The notes under the pieces were generated by a model that had not been told where the DNA came from, did not search any database, and worked only from the letters and a program-made list of their open reading frames with translations. Shown one piece after another: positions 8,989 through 18,543 of a stretch of DNA of 46,241 bases. Numbering within the stretch: position 1 is the first letter of the stretch; every line of letters begins with the position of its first letter. The DNA lies in contig JABDNS010000070.1 in NCBI GenBank assembly GCA_013043705.1, forward strand, positions 1 through 46,241, given 5' to 3'. Position numbers and translations under genes: made by a program. This DNA is from Pseudomonadales bacterium (lineage in GTDB: Bacteria; Pseudomonadota; Gammaproteobacteria; Pseudomonadales; UBA7434).

Positions 8989-9612
8989 CTAGCGCTGGAT
9001 CATCGACTGCAACGCCGCACGTATGGCATCTTCGGCACTACCCATTACCGACAAGTCGAGCCGTGCAATCGCCTTGCTTGCTTCCACCGGTTTATAGCCC
9101 AGCGCCACCAGCGCGGTTTCGGCTTCGGCAACCAGCACATTGTGCCCTTGCGCCGCGCCCTTGTCATCAAGGTTTGCCGACGCATCTGTGACGCCGTCGG
9201 CAGAATACCAGTCTGCCATGCGGTCGCGCATTTCAATAACCAGTCGCTCCGCGGTTTTCTTACCCACTCCTGGCAAACCGGTAAGCGACTTGATGTCGTT
9301 TTGTTTCACGCAGTTTGCGAAACCGCTGGCGTCCATGCCCGACAATATTGCCAGCGCCAACTTGGGCCCAACGCCGTTAACTTTAATTAGCGCACGAAAC
9401 AGGCGACGCTCGGACTCGTCGACAAAACCATACAGCAGCTGGGCGTCTTCGCGCACCACGAAATGTGTAAGCAAGCGCACGCGCTGGCCCAGCGCTGGCA
9501 AGGCAACGAAGGTGGCCAGCGAAGCCTGCACTTCATAGCCCACCCCGTTCACATCCACGAGCAAATGCGGCGCAGCTTTGGAAACCAGCTCGCCGGCGAT
9601 AAAACCGATCAT
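8989..9612 (-). CDS. ruvA: Holliday junction DNA-binding protein RuvA
   Basis: A tetrameric junction-binding protein that loads RuvB. The track ORF begins 20 codons too early; the family start is the ATG at 9612 (MIGFIAGELVSK), giving 207 residues and a 4-nt ATGA-type overlap with ruvC. The OB-fold N-terminal domain is followed by two helix-hairpin-helix motifs, VNGVGPKLALAIL and LPGVGKKTAERL. A C-terminal RuvB-contact domain ends LDLSVMGSAEDAIRAALQ. Confidence 0.97.
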   Translation of the reverse strand: MIGFIAGELVSKAAPHLLVDVNGVGYEVQASLATFVALPALGQRVRLLTHFVVREDAQLLYGFVDESERRLFRALIKVNGVGPKLALAILSGMDASGFANCVKQNDIKSLTGLPGVGKKTAERLVIEMRDRMADWYSADGVTDASANLDDKGAAQGHNVLVAEAETALVALGYKPVEASKAIARLDLSVMGSAEDAIRAALQSMIQR

Positions 9613-10118
9613 GAATTCACCTGCATTACAGGCGCGACTGCGCGCTGGAAACGCATACTGTGCGCGTGGCATAACGCAACGGCCAATGCATCGGCGGCAT
9701 CGCTGGCGGGCGTGCCATTGAGCTTTAGCAAGCGCACTACCATGCTTTGTACCTGGGCTTTATCTGCCGCGCCAGTGCCCGCCACCGATTGCTTAATTGC
9801 GCGCGGCGCATACTCGAACACCGGCAGCGCAGCGAGCGACGCGGCCAGCAGCGCCACGCCACGCGCCTGGCCCAGCTTTAATGCCGAGCTAGCGTTTTTG
9901 CCAACAAACACCTGCTCGATTGCGGTGCAGCCAGGCTGGTACTCGGCGATTAGATGTTGCAATGATTCGAACAAGTGCTGCAGGCGATCGGCCATGCTGA
10001 GTCCCGCCGAAAGATTAATGCAGCCGCTGGCGATATAGTGCGTTTGGCCCCCAGCGACGTTGAGCAATCCGTAACCGGTTACCCGGGAGCCCGGGTCGAT
10101 GCCGAGAATCGTGCTCAT
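9609..10118 (-). CDS. ruvC: Crossover junction endonuclease RuvC
   Basis: A dimeric resolvase that cuts Holliday junctions. The track ORF starts early; ATG at 10118 gives MSTILGIDPGSRVTGYG, the family start, and 169 residues (usual about 173). The acidic catalytic set is visible: Asp7 in GIDPGS, Glu in AIEQVFVGKN, and the Asp pair in SDAADALAVALCHAH. It overlaps ruvA by 4 nt. Upstream, a 135-nt gap separates it from aspS; yebC, usual in this position, is absent. Confidence 0.97.
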   Translation of the reverse strand: MSTILGIDPGSRVTGYGLLNVAGGQTHYIASGCINLSAGLSMADRLQHLFESLQHLIAEYQPGCTAIEQVFVGKNASSALKLGQARGVALLAASLAALPVFEYAPRAIKQSVAGTGAADKAQVQSMVVRLLKLNGTPASDAADALAVALCHAHSMRFQRAVAPVMQVNS

Positions 10119-10155
10119 ATCGATAGATAGCCCGCAACGTAAGCGCACAGGCCAA

Positions 10156-10174
10156 GCCTGCACAATTTGCAGGC
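10156..10174. repeat. Short perfect hairpin in the aspS-ruvC gap
   Basis: GCCTGCA-CAATT-TGCAGGC, a 7-bp perfect stem with a 5-nt loop. It lies 80 nt after the aspS stop on the minus strand. No T-tract follows on either strand, so it is not a standard terminator; it could be an RNA stabiliser or protein site. Confidence 0.5.
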
Positions 10175-10253
10175 ATCATATAGCAGCAAGCTTGGCAGAT
10201 GAAGCGAAGGAATTCGCCCCAGCGGCCATTTTGCATGTGACGTTAGCCAGCGG

Positions 10254-12056
10254 CTAATGGTTTTTTTCGCTAGTTCTTAGCTTGATGTGCAATTCACGCA
10301 GCTGTTTGGCGTCCACTTCGCCTGGCGCCTCGGTCATGACACAGGCTGCGGTTTGCGTTTTCGGGAAGGCGATAACGTCGCGGATAGATTGTGCGCCGCT
10401 CATCAACATAATCAGCCTGTCGAGGCCGAAAGCCAGGCCACCATGCGGTGGCGCGCCGTAATGCAGGGCATCGAGCAGGAAGCCGAATTTTTCGCGCGCC
10501 TCTTGCTCGCCGATTTTCAACAGCCGAAACACGGCCGATTGCATATCCGCGTCGTGGATACGCAGAGAGCCGCCGCCTAACTCGGTGCCGTTAAGCACCA
10601 TGTCATAAGCTTGCGAAAGCGCTTCGCCTGGCGCACTTTCAAGTGATTCACGTGAACAAGATGGCGCGGTAAACGGATGGTGCAAAGCAGTCCAGTTACC
10701 GTTATCGGCCTTTTCGAACATAGGGAAGTCGACCACCCACAGCGGCGCCCATTCGCAAGTATACAAATCCAGGTCTTCGCCAATCTTGCAGCGCAGCGCA
10801 CCCAGCGCCTCGTTAACAACATGCTCCTTGTCGGCGCCAAAAAATACAATATCGCCGTCGACCGCTTCGAGACGCTCCATTAGCGCAACGACCGTATCGT
10901 CGGGCATAAATTTCAAGATCGGTGATTGTAAGCCGGCAACGCCATTGGCGATGTCGTTAACTTTCACCCACGCCAGCCCCTTGGCGCCGTAGATACCAAC
11001 AAAGTCGGTGTAGCCATCAATTTCTTTACGACTAATGCTGGCACCGCCAGGCACCTTCAGCGCCGCAACACGGCCCTCGGGATCGTTGGCCGGCCCGTTA
11101 AATACCTTGAATTCAACATTCGCCATCAAATCGTTAACGTCGACTAACTTCAACGGAATGCGCAGGTCCGGCTTGTCGCTGCCGTAGTCTCGCATGGCGG
11201 TGAGGTAGTCGAGCCTGGGGAATGCGCCCAGGTCTAGGTCCTTAATCTCGTTAAACACCCGCGTTACCAGCGCTTCGGCAACATCCATGATTTCGTCTTG
11301 CCCCATAAAAGAGGCTTCAATATCAATTTGGGTAAACTCGGGCTGGCGATCGGCACGCAGGTCCTCGTCGCGAAAACACTTGGCCACCTGGTAGTAGCGG
11401 TCGAAGCCCGAAACCATCAACAACTGCTTGAACAGCTGCGGCGACTGCGGCAGTGCAAAGAAATTGCCCTCGTGGGTTCGGCTTGGCACCAAATAGTCAC
11501 GCGCACCTTCGGGCGTTGCGCGGGTCAAAATTGGCGTTTCAATATCCAGGAAGCCTTGCTCATCAAGGAATCGGCGAATCGCCGAGCTCACCTTCGCGCG
11601 CAGCAACAACTTGTTCTGCATTTCGGCGCGGCGCAGGTCGAGGTAGCGATATTTCAATCGCACATCTTCACCCACGTCAGTATGGTTATCGAGCTGAAAT
11701 GGCGGCGTTGCCGATTGGTTCAACACTTCCAGTGCGTGGGCATAAACCTCTATCGCGCCGGTAGCCATGTTCTCATTTACAGTTTCTGCGCTGCGCGCTC
11801 GCACAACACCCTGCACATGCAGCACGTACTCGCCACGCACTTTATCAGCAAGCTCGAAGTGCTCGCCAGCATCAGGGTCGAACACTACCTGCACGATACC
11901 GCTGCGATCGCGCAAATCGATAAATATAACGCCACCATGATCGCGGCGTCGATCTACCCAGCCACAAAGCTTGATGGTCTGGTCGATTTGCGGCATGGAT
12001 ACTTCGCCGCAATAATGATCGCGCAGTGCCAGGTTGGTACTGGGAAAAGTCGACAA
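10254..12056 (-). CDS. aspS: Aspartyl-tRNA synthetase
   Basis: A class II synthetase that charges tRNA-Asp (or tRNA-Asp and tRNA-Asn). The 600-residue protein has an OB-fold anticodon domain ([23 protein letters not shown]). Motif 2 is in the [17 protein letters not shown] block, followed by the bacterial insertion domain. Motif 3 is [12 protein letters not shown] near the C-terminus. The start is TTG at 12056 with GAGG about 6 nt upstream. Length fits bacterial AspRS (about 590). It lies 51 nt after the FmdB-like gene. The plus-strand 373-residue ORF at 11298-12419 is its antisense shadow. Confidence 0.97.
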   Translation of the reverse strand: MSTFPSTNLALRDHYCGEVSMPQIDQTIKLCGWVDRRRDHGGVIFIDLRDRSGIVQVVFDPDAGEHFELADKVRGEYVLHVQGVVRARSAETVNENMATGAIEVYAHALEVLNQSATPPFQLDNHTDVGEDVRLKYRYLDLRRAEMQNKLLLRAKVSSAIRRFLDEQGFLDIETPILTRATPEGARDYLVPSRTHEGNFFALPQSPQLFKQLLMVSGFDRYYQVAKCFRDEDLRADRQPEFTQIDIEASFMGQDEIMDVAEALVTRVFNEIKDLDLGAFPRLDYLTAMRDYGSDKPDLRIPLKLVDVNDLMANVEFKVFNGPANDPEGRVAALKVPGGASISRKEIDGYTDFVGIYGAKGLAWVKVNDIANGVAGLQSPILKFMPDDTVVALMERLEAVDGDIVFFGADKEHVVNEALGALRCKIGEDLDLYTCEWAPLWVVDFPMFEKADNGNWTALHHPFTAPSCSRESLESAPGEALSQAYDMVLNGTELGGGSLRIHDADMQSAVFRLLKIGEQEAREKFGFLLDALHYGAPPHGGLAFGLDRLIMLMSGAQSIRDVIAFPKTQTAACVMTEAPGEVDAKQLRELHIKLRTSEKNH

Positions 12057-12106
12057 AAGGACCTCGTCTCGTATGTGTTGGTATGCGTTAGTGCGTGTAA
12101 GGCCGC

Positions 12107-12436
12107 TCAGGCGGACGCGGGGCTTGAAGATGCGACTGGCGCGGCTTTGGACGGTGTCTTATCGACACTTTTAACCGCTGCATCTGCGCTCGCGCCACTG
12201 TTGTCACCCGTCGCAGATGCAGGGTTGGCATCGCCTTTGGACTCAGCAGCGCCCTTTTTCTTGAAATCTGTCTCGTACCAGCCGGTGCCCTTGAGCTTGA
12301 AAGCCGCCGCTGAAACCAATTTTTGCAATTCGGGCTGGGCGCAATTGGGACATTCGACAAGCGGCGCATCGGCCATTTTCTGCAATGCCTCCAGTTTGTG
12401 CGCGCAAGCTTTACATTGATACTCGTAAATCGGCAT
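12107..12436 (-). CDS. FmdB-family zinc ribbon protein
   Basis: A 109-residue protein with the FmdB signature: [11 protein letters not shown] followed by CPNC, a CxxC...CxxC zinc ribbon in the first 40 residues, and the conserved tail [14 protein letters not shown]. The last 45 residues are low-complexity Ala/Ser/Lys/Asp, commonly variable in this family. The family is named after a regulator of formamidase, but most members, including those before aspS in proteobacteria, have no proven role. The start is ATG at 12436. It is the first gene of the long minus-strand block. Confidence 0.9.
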   Translation of the reverse strand: MPIYEYQCKACAHKLEALQKMADAPLVECPNCAQPELQKLVSAAAFKLKGTGWYETDFKKKGAAESKGDANPASATGDNSGASADAAVKSVDKTPSKAAPVASSSPASA

Positions 12437-13087
12437 ATTCTAAAAGTCTCTGAAGATCCGCAAATAACAGTTTTTAATGCAATATCGCGCCCGACACCTG
12501 CAAGGCACCAGACTGCGAGCGCGGCGATTATAAACTAAAGCAGAGCGCAGCTTAAACGCATTACAGCTGTTATTTTTGGACTTAAACCCGCGTCTATCCT
12601 GCTGCATAAGGTTAGCAGGCACTTGCATTGAGGGTCCGCCCGCGCAAAGCAGGCGGCATTTGGCCTGCGCTGCACAGCATTTACCTGGCTTACCACAATG
12701 GCGCCGGGCCTATCCATGCACAACCCGCACAAACTCCCGTAACATTTGTATAGCAATCTAACACTTCAATATTGGTTCGCAGCAAAACGCGAGCGCCTTG
12801 CAATTTACACTAGTTACTGGAAACAACAAGAAAATCATAATTTCGAATAAAGCCGTAAAAATAAGGGTTTTTTTGATTGCCTGCGTGCGCGCTTTTCGAT
12901 ATATATACGCGTGCTGGCAACGGTGATAGTTGCATCCGCACTTGCAGATCAGCCAATTGAAGCTGTAATAGCAGGTTTTGCCGCTAAGGCGCGTAGCGCA
13001 TTGGCACTGGCCGGCAAACAAATCGTCCGCAGAAAATCGAGCGATTTATAGAAACTTGTTTTTATAACCCAACGAGGAATCTCCATC
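12437..13087. other. 651-bp intergenic region between divergent genes
   Basis: This separates the minus-strand fmdB-like/aspS block from the plus-strand HU gene. Track ORFs here (12440-12628, 12535-12756, 12758-13021, 12576-12761) look like chance frames: no recognisable domain, poor start contexts and Cys-rich composition from an AT-rich sequence. The right half is clearly more AT-rich and contains the candidate HU promoter listed separately. It could hold an unannotated small RNA, but nothing in the sequence proves this. Confidence 0.6.
12877..12905 (+). promoter_or_regulatory. Candidate sigma-70 promoter for the HU-family gene
   Basis: TTGCCT, a 17-nt spacer and TATATA. The predicted transcription start is about 175 nt before the HU ATG, leaving a long 5' leader. 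Spacing is ideal and the -10 is good; the -35 matches four of six. No experiment supports it. Confidence 0.5.
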
Positions 13088-13480
13088 ATGGCTGCCAAAA
13101 AATCTGCCAAGAGAACTACCGCTAGAAGAAAAGCCACCAAAAAAGCACCGGCCAAAAAGAAGTTAACGGCGATACGCGATCGTTACAGTAAAACCCAAAT
13201 CCTGAATGAATTGGCTGAAAGCAACGAGCTGACCCGCAAGCAGGTTAGCGGCATCATTGATGACCTCTCGGATTTGATTGAGCGCCACGTTAAGAAAGGT
13301 GCATGTGGTGAGTTCGTTCTGCCAGGCCTGCTCAAGGTCAACACCGTGAAAAAGCCAGCTCGCAAAGCGCGCAAGGGTATTAACCCGTTCACCGGCGAAG
13401 AAACGATGTTCAAGGCCAAGCCTGCCAGCATCGCGGTTAAAGTTCGCCCGCTGAAAAAGCTGAAAGAAATGGCTGGCTAA
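13088..13480 (+). CDS. HU-family DNA-binding protein with Lys-rich N-terminal tail
   Basis: A 130-residue histone-like protein. Residues 1-28 are almost entirely Lys, Ala, Arg and Thr (KKSAKRTTARRKATKKAPAK), a histone-H1-like extension. Residues 34-130 form an HU/IHF fold: helices TKTQILNEL-like and LTRKQVSGIIDDLSDLIERH, then FVLPGLLKV and the DNA-clasping arm with RKGINPFTGEE, ending VKVRPLKKLKEMA. It has GAGGA about 9 nt before the ATG. Proteins of this kind compact DNA. It is alone in its transcript, with a strong terminator 50 nt after the stop. Confidence 0.9.
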   Translation: MAAKKSAKRTTARRKATKKAPAKKKLTAIRDRYSKTQILNELAESNELTRKQVSGIIDDLSDLIERHVKKGACGEFVLPGLLKVNTVKKPARKARKGINPFTGEETMFKAKPASIAVKVRPLKKLKEMAG

Positions 13481-13492
13481 GCTGTTTATTGC

Positions 13493-13518
13493 CGGCAAAG
13501 CTTTTAAAAGCTTTGCCG
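13493..13518. repeat. Perfect 26-bp palindrome after the HU gene
   Basis: CGGCAAAGCTTTT/AAAAGCTTTGCCG, a 13-bp arm palindrome with no spacer, starting 13 nt after the HU stop codon and just before the terminator. As RNA it would need a small loop of the central A/T bases. It may be a second hairpin for transcript end formation or a protein-binding site. Confidence 0.8.
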
Positions 13519-13530
13519 TACAGCAACATA

Positions 13531-13569
13531 AAAAAGCCGGAGCTGGAACTATCCAGCCCCGGCTTTTTA
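13531..13569 (+). terminator. Rho-independent terminator of the HU gene
   Basis: AAAAAGCCGG(A)GCTGG - loop - CCAGC(C)CCGGCTTTTT, a long stem with a T-tract on the plus strand and a matching A-tract on the 5' side. It isolates the HU gene from proS downstream. Confidence 0.85.
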
Positions 13570-13678
13570 TTGGCGACGATTTGCCCGCAAGGCGCTATAG
13601 CTGGCAACCGCTGGGCAGCAAAGTCAGATAAACTTCCACTCCCGATCACCCTTACCCTGGGCCAAACAGGATTCCACC

Positions 13679-15409
13679 ATGCGCACTAGCGAACTACTCC
13701 TGGCAACGGTAAAAGAAGTGCCGGCCGATGCCGAGGTCTTAAGCCACCAGCTGATGCTGCGTGCTGGCATGATTCGTAAACTCGCGTCCGGCCTCTACAC
13801 GTGGCTGCCGCTAGGGCTGCGCGTGTTGCGCAAAATAGAGCGGATAGTGCGTGAGGAAATGGATGCCAGCGGCGCACAGGAAGTGCTGATGCCGGTTGTG
13901 CAACCCGCCGAGCTTTGGCAGGAGAGTGGCCGCTGGGAGCAATACGGTGCAGAACTGCTACGCATCCACGACCGCCACCAGCGCGCTTTTTGCCTTGGGC
14001 CAACGCACGAAGAAGTTATTACCGAACTGGTGCGCAATGAAGTGCAAAGCTACAAGCAGTTGCCGCTAAACCTGTACCAGATACAAACCAAGTTTCGCGA
14101 TGAAATACGGCCGCGCTTTGGCGTGATGCGCGCACGCGAATTCATAATGAAAGACGCATACTCGTTTCACACCAGCGAAGCTTGCCTGCAGCAAACCTAT
14201 GAAAAGATGCACGCTGCGTACTCAAGGATTTTTACTCGCATCGGTTTGGAGTTTCGCGCGGTGCTGGCCGATACCGGCGCCATCGGCGGCAACGCCAGCC
14301 ACGAGTTCCACGTATTGGCAGATTCCGGAGAAGATGAAATTGCGTTCAGCGACAGCAGTTCGTACGCAGCCAACGTCGAGATGGCAGAGGCGCTGCCCCT
14401 AAAATGCGCGGGCGATAGCGCAACAATGCTTGAAAAAGTTGCCACGCCGAATGCCAAAAGCATAGAGGAAGTTGCCGCACAGTTTAGCGTGGACGCCAAT
14501 GCAACCATTAAAACGCTTTTGGTTGCAGCCGACGAGGAAAACTGCAATGCCCCGCTGGTTGCGCTGGCGCTGCGTGGCGACCATCAGCTAAATGCAATTA
14601 AAGCCGCCAACCAGGCCCATGTTGCCAAACCGCTGCGCATGGCCAGCGATGAAGAAATCAAGCAGGCACTAGGCTGCAAGCCCGGTTCAATCGGGCCGTT
14701 GCAAATAGATATTCCACTGCTGGTCGATCGAAGCGCCGCCCAGCTTGCACATTTTATTTGTGGTGCCAATGAAGATGGCTTCCATTGGCGCGGTGCAAAC
14801 TGGGAGCGCGACGCTGGCAAAGCTATCGAGATCGCCGACCTACGCAGCGTGGTCGCCGGCGACCCAAGCCCCGATGGCAACGGTGAGCTGCTAATCAAGC
14901 GTGGTATTGAGGTGGGGCATATCTTCCAGCTGGGTGACAAGTACAGCAAGGCGATGCAGGCAACTGTGCTCAACGAGCAAGGCAAAAGCCAGCACACCAC
15001 CATGGGCTGCTACGGGATTGGCGTGTCGCGGGTCATGGCTGCAGCCATAGAGCAGAACCACGATGACAACGGCATTGTCTGGCCCGACGCGATTGCACCG
15101 TTCAGCGTCGTACTGGTGCCCATCAATATGCACAAATCCGGGTTGGTGCGCGAAACCTGCGAAAATTTGTACGCCGGGTTGCAAGCGGCGGGTGTTGAAG
15201 TGTTGCTGGACGATCGCAACGAAAGGCCCGGCGTCAAGTTTGCCGATATGGAATTGATCGGCATCCCGCACCGCGTCGTGCTGGGAGAAAAAAGCCTGCA
15301 GCGCGGCGTGCTGGAATACCGCGCACGGAATGCCAGCGAATCGCAGGATATCGCGCTGCAAGGGTTCAGCGCCACCTTGTTAAGCCTGGTAAATAAATCC
15401 GGAAATTAG
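13679..15409 (+). CDS. proS: Prolyl-tRNA synthetase
   Basis: A class II synthetase charging tRNA-Pro. The 576-residue protein starts [20 protein letters not shown], the standard bacterial start. It has the catalytic core blocks ([43 protein letters not shown]). A YbaK-like editing insertion (about residues 225-385) removes mischarged alanine. The C-terminal anticodon domain contains [24 protein letters not shown] precedes the ATG by 8 nt. Length is typical of the prokaryotic (bacterial) type with the insertion. Confidence 0.97.
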   Translation: MRTSELLLATVKEVPADAEVLSHQLMLRAGMIRKLASGLYTWLPLGLRVLRKIERIVREEMDASGAQEVLMPVVQPAELWQESGRWEQYGAELLRIHDRHQRAFCLGPTHEEVITELVRNEVQSYKQLPLNLYQIQTKFRDEIRPRFGVMRAREFIMKDAYSFHTSEACLQQTYEKMHAAYSRIFTRIGLEFRAVLADTGAIGGNASHEFHVLADSGEDEIAFSDSSSYAANVEMAEALPLKCAGDSATMLEKVATPNAKSIEEVAAQFSVDANATIKTLLVAADEENCNAPLVALALRGDHQLNAIKAANQAHVAKPLRMASDEEIKQALGCKPGSIGPLQIDIPLLVDRSAAQLAHFICGANEDGFHWRGANWERDAGKAIEIADLRSVVAGDPSPDGNGELLIKRGIEVGHIFQLGDKYSKAMQATVLNEQGKSQHTTMGCYGIGVSRVMAAAIEQNHDDNGIVWPDAIAPFSVVLVPINMHKSGLVRETCENLYAGLQAAGVEVLLDDRNERPGVKFADMELIGIPHRVVLGEKSLQRGVLEYRARNASESQDIALQGFSATLLSLVNKSGN

Positions 15410-15561
15410 TCGTGATTGGAATCAGGCCAGGTCGATTGCGACTAAAATAAAAGCTATCTAGCCCTACACCAGCCCGCAAAACTGGCCCGAGCCACTGCAT
15501 GCATCCACACCGACAGCCAATATGCCCTTCGCCGCCGCGCCGACTTGCCCGGCCGTCGCTG

Positions 15562-16212
15562 ATGCGTGGCTTGTGGGATCGCTTGCGGATTGGACTGCTG
15601 ACTGGCATATGTGTTGCCTTGTGCTTGGGCAGCAGCCTTGGCACGGTGCCAGCCCTGGCCGCCAATGCGCTTGCGCCGCTCGGACGCAACGCACAGATCA
15701 ACGACGTAGACCTGAAGGGCTTTTTGCAACAAAGCCTGGCAGCCAAGCAGGATGCGGCTTTCGACAAATACGACGCAGAAGTCTGGCTGGAGAGCATGCT
15801 CAATCGCATGCGCGTTTACAAACCTTCGCACGACGAGGCGCTGGCCATTTTGCAAGCCGTCTACCGCGAAGCCCACGCCAGTGACCTGCCGCCCGACCTG
15901 GTACTCGCGGTTATCGCGATAGAAAGCGCTTTCAATCGCTTCGCGGTGTCGCGGGTAGGTGCACAGGGCCTGATGCAGGTGATGCCATTCTGGAAGCGTG
16001 AGATCGGGCGGCCTGAAGACAACCTGATGGATATCGACGTCAATGTCCGCTACGGCTGCAAAATCTTGCAGTACTACATCAAAAAGTCGCGCGGCGACCT
16101 CAGCGAAGCCCTGGCTCGCTACAACGGCAGCTACGGCCGTACCGTGTACTCGGAAAAGGTCATGCTGGCCTGGGAGCGGCGCTGGCAAAGCGGGCGTTTG
16201 AGCAAGCGCTAG
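15562..16212 (+). CDS. Lytic transglycosylase, SLT domain
   Basis: A periplasmic or membrane-anchored enzyme cleaving peptidoglycan to 1,6-anhydro products. The track start (15499) precedes a better start at ATG 15562, which gives a signal or anchor helix (LRIGLLTGICVALCLGSSLG) near the N-terminus and 216 residues. The SLT fold follows: catalytic Glu in VIAIESAFNRFAVSRVGAQGLMQVMPFW, then YGCKILQYYI and ALARYNGSYG. Small single-domain size is like MltC/EmtA-type or Slt-domain proteins of pseudomonads. No strong ribosome site is seen before either start. It lies 150 nt after proS; a minus-strand 266-residue ORF across it is a shadow. Confidence 0.88.
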   Translation: MRGLWDRLRIGLLTGICVALCLGSSLGTVPALAANALAPLGRNAQINDVDLKGFLQQSLAAKQDAAFDKYDAEVWLESMLNRMRVYKPSHDEALAILQAVYREAHASDLPPDLVLAVIAIESAFNRFAVSRVGAQGLMQVMPFWKREIGRPEDNLMDIDVNVRYGCKILQYYIKKSRGDLSEALARYNGSYGRTVYSEKVMLAWERRWQSGRLSKR

Positions 16213-16395
16213 CATGGCGATGCGGCTTTCAAAACACGCTTCGCAGGCCGGCACATCCGTTTGGAACGGTGCCAGTAAAAGCCAAAATCCTATCTATACT
16301 CAGCTTATAGACGAATGAAGACCTCTTGCCGGGGCACCCTGGCGGCGAAGCAGAACGCTTTTTTGCCTCGACATATGCTGTAAGGCTTTGAAATA

Positions 16396-16959
16396 TTGAA
16401 CCAATTTCTTAAAAGCTGCGTTTCGGTAACGCACGTATTCAAGCTGCCCGCGCATACACTTGCGCTACTGCTTGCGTGCGCGCATGCTCCCGCCAGCGCA
16501 GACCATGGGCCTGGCATTGCCGACAGCGCCAACGCTGATCACACTCACTCCGTGACCCGAAGCACAAGCGGTGACGATATTACTATCTCCCTGCTGCCCG
16601 CTAAAAAAGGCCCCTCAGCAAGCCCTGCCAATTCATCGAAGGACTTCGCTGCGGCACAGCAGTCGGCGCTGTTGAAGATTTACCGCTCCAATCTGCTGAA
16701 AAAAACCTACCAGCACGTGGTGTACCCCGACTCGGCGATTTCGAAAAACCACGAAGGCGAAGTTGTGCTGATGGTAACCATCGATCGCAAAGGAAAAATC
16801 CGGGCAATCGATTACGATACGCGCGCCCGTTTTAATTCCCTGAACAAAGCCGCTTCGATTGCCGTAAAGCGCGCCAAGCCCTACCCGCCGGTGCCGGCAA
16901 AGCTGGAGGGTGAAACCTTTAGAATCTCCATGCCGATCCGCTTTCGGCTGCAAAGCTAA
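16396..16959 (+). CDS. TonB C-terminal-domain periplasmic protein
   Basis: A 187-residue protein starting at TTG 16396, with TAAGG about 10 nt upstream and no alternative ATG before residue 118. The N-terminus has a signal-peptide-like hydrophobic stretch (LALLLACAHAPASA). A Ser/Ala-rich linker follows. From about residue 95 comes a TonB C-terminal fold: VVYPDSAISKNHEGEVVLMVTIDRKGKIRAI, then LNKAASIAVKRAKPYPPVP. TonB itself has an inner-membrane anchor and a Pro/Lys/Glu-rich spacer; neither is evident here. It may be a stand-alone periplasmic member rather than a transport energiser. selO starts 68 nt downstream. Confidence 0.75.
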   Translation: MNQFLKSCVSVTHVFKLPAHTLALLLACAHAPASADHGPGIADSANADHTHSVTRSTSGDDITISLLPAKKGPSASPANSSKDFAAAQQSALLKIYRSNLLKKTYQHVVYPDSAISKNHEGEVVLMVTIDRKGKIRAIDYDTRARFNSLNKAASIAVKRAKPYPPVPAKLEGETFRISMPIRFRLQS

Positions 16960-17026
16960 CGCGGCAACTCGTTTCACACCGCTCCGCCCCCTGCAAGCCA
17001 CAGTGCCGCGCTGTTACACTAGCAGC

Positions 17027-18478
17027 ATGCCTCGTTTCAAGAATAATTTCGCAAGCCTGCCCGATGCTTTTTATTCGCGCGTAAATAGCTCAGCGCTCAA
17101 GCACCCGCATTGGGTTATTCGCAATCACCAGCTCGCCTCTGAACTGGGTATCGACTGGCAGGTAGATGTAAACGATCGCTGGCTTGGCGCGTTTAGTGGC
17201 GCTGCGCCACCTAGCGGCAGCCAACCACTGGCAATGGTTTACGCGGGTCACCAGTTCGGGCAGTTCGTTGCGCAGCTTGGCGATGGTCGCGGTTTGTTGC
17301 TGGGCGATTTGCCTATCCAGGGACAGCCATACGAATTGCATTTAAAGGGCGCGGGTCAAACGCCTTACTCCCGCTTCGGTGACGGTCGCGCGGTGCTGCG
17401 CTCATGTATACGTGAATATATTGGCAGCGAGGTGCTGCATGCCTTGGGCGTACCCACAACGCGCGCGCTCTGTATTACCAGTGGCAGCGATACCGTGTGG
17501 AGGGAAACACAAGAGCCAGCGGCAATGCTGGTGCGGGTTGCACAGAGCCACGTGCGTTTTGGCAGCTTCGAATATTTTCACTATTCAGGCCAGCACGAGC
17601 GTGTGCAAGCGCTTGCCGATTATTGTATTGCCAATTATTTTCCAGCGATCACCGCGCTGCAAGGCGCGGAGCGTTACCAGGCAATGCTGCAATTGGTGGT
17701 GGAAAGAACCGCCATTCTAATTGCACACTGGCAAGCGGTCGGCTTTGCGCACGGCGTGATGAATACCGATAACATGTCGATTATTGGCGATACTTTTGAT
17801 TTTGGCCCGTATGGGTTCCTGGATGAATACGACCCTGCGTATATTTGCAATCATACCGATTACCACGGCCGTTACGCGTTTAATGCCCAGCCACAAATAG
17901 GCTTTTGGAACGTGAACGCACTCGCCCATAGCCTGTCTTCGCTGCTTGACCAAGAAGGACAAGAAACTGCACTGGCTCGCTACGAACCGACATTGATTGA
18001 AAAATACGAAGCGCTGATGAGCGCCAAGCTTGGCTTGCTCGAACAACAAACGGGCGATAGTGAGCTGATCTTCGAGTGGCTGGAATTGTTGAAAACGAAC
18101 GGCGCAGACTACAATCTGGGCTTTCGTCGTCTTGGTGATGCGCTGGAAACTGGCGAGGATGAACACCTGCGCGCGCAATTTTCTGGTTCAGCAGTTTTAT
18201 TCAATACATGGCTAAGCAAATACCGCACACGGGTAAGCGCAAGCGAACAAGGCAAAATGGCAAGCGTCGCACTTATGCAACGCAGCAACCCTATCTACAT
18301 CGTACGCAATCATTTGGCGCAAGAGGCGATCGAGCAGGCCGATAACGGCATCTATGCCCCGCTTGAGCAATTGCTTGAATTAGTTTCGAACCCCTACCAG
18401 GAAAAGCAAGGCTGCGAGCGGTTTGCGATGGTTGCACCGGCCTGGAGCAAGCAACTGGAAATCAGCTGCTCGTCCTGA
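17027..18478 (+). CDS. selO: Protein adenylyltransferase SelO (YdiU)
   Basis: A pseudokinase that transfers AMP to Ser/Thr/Tyr of target proteins, tied to redox stress in E. coli. The track ORF starts inside the upstream gene; ATG 17027 (MPRFKNNFASLPDAFYSRV) is the family start and gives 483 residues (E. coli 478). Conserved blocks include YAGHQFGQFVAQLGDGRG, HLKGAGQTPYSRFGDGRAVL, REYIGSEVLHALGVPTTRAL and HGVMNTDNMSIIGDTFDFGP with the metal-binding Asn/Asp. The C-terminus ends ISCSS, carrying the conserved penultimate-region Cys that is selenocysteine in eukaryotes; here it is encoded TGC and followed by a plain TGA stop. Confidence 0.95.
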   Translation: MPRFKNNFASLPDAFYSRVNSSALKHPHWVIRNHQLASELGIDWQVDVNDRWLGAFSGAAPPSGSQPLAMVYAGHQFGQFVAQLGDGRGLLLGDLPIQGQPYELHLKGAGQTPYSRFGDGRAVLRSCIREYIGSEVLHALGVPTTRALCITSGSDTVWRETQEPAAMLVRVAQSHVRFGSFEYFHYSGQHERVQALADYCIANYFPAITALQGAERYQAMLQLVVERTAILIAHWQAVGFAHGVMNTDNMSIIGDTFDFGPYGFLDEYDPAYICNHTDYHGRYAFNAQPQIGFWNVNALAHSLSSLLDQEGQETALARYEPTLIEKYEALMSAKLGLLEQQTGDSELIFEWLELLKTNGADYNLGFRRLGDALETGEDEHLRAQFSGSAVLFNTWLSKYRTRVSASEQGKMASVALMQRSNPIYIVRNHLAQEAIEQADNGIYAPLEQLLELVSNPYQEKQGCERFAMVAPAWSKQLEISCSS

Positions 18479-18543
18479 CGCTGGCAACGCGACTGGCGCT
18501 CGGCAAGTGAGTGCAGCCAGGCGCCAGAAGCAAGAAGCAAGAA

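Noticed and set aside
11298-12419. 373-residue plus-strand ORF
   Set aside because: Antisense to aspS and the fmdB-like gene, both of which have clear family motifs. No domain is recognisable in it.
12758-13021. 87-residue Cys-rich minus-strand ORF upstream of HU
   Set aside because: No ribosome site, odd composition, and it covers the likely HU promoter.
15454-16254. 266-residue minus-strand ORF
   Set aside because: Antisense to the lytic transglycosylase, whose catalytic motifs are intact; the long frame comes from codon bias.
18458-18478. Possible selenocysteine readthrough at the selO end
   Set aside because: The conserved Cys is encoded by TGC and the TGA follows two serines later as a normal stop; no SECIS-like hairpin seen.
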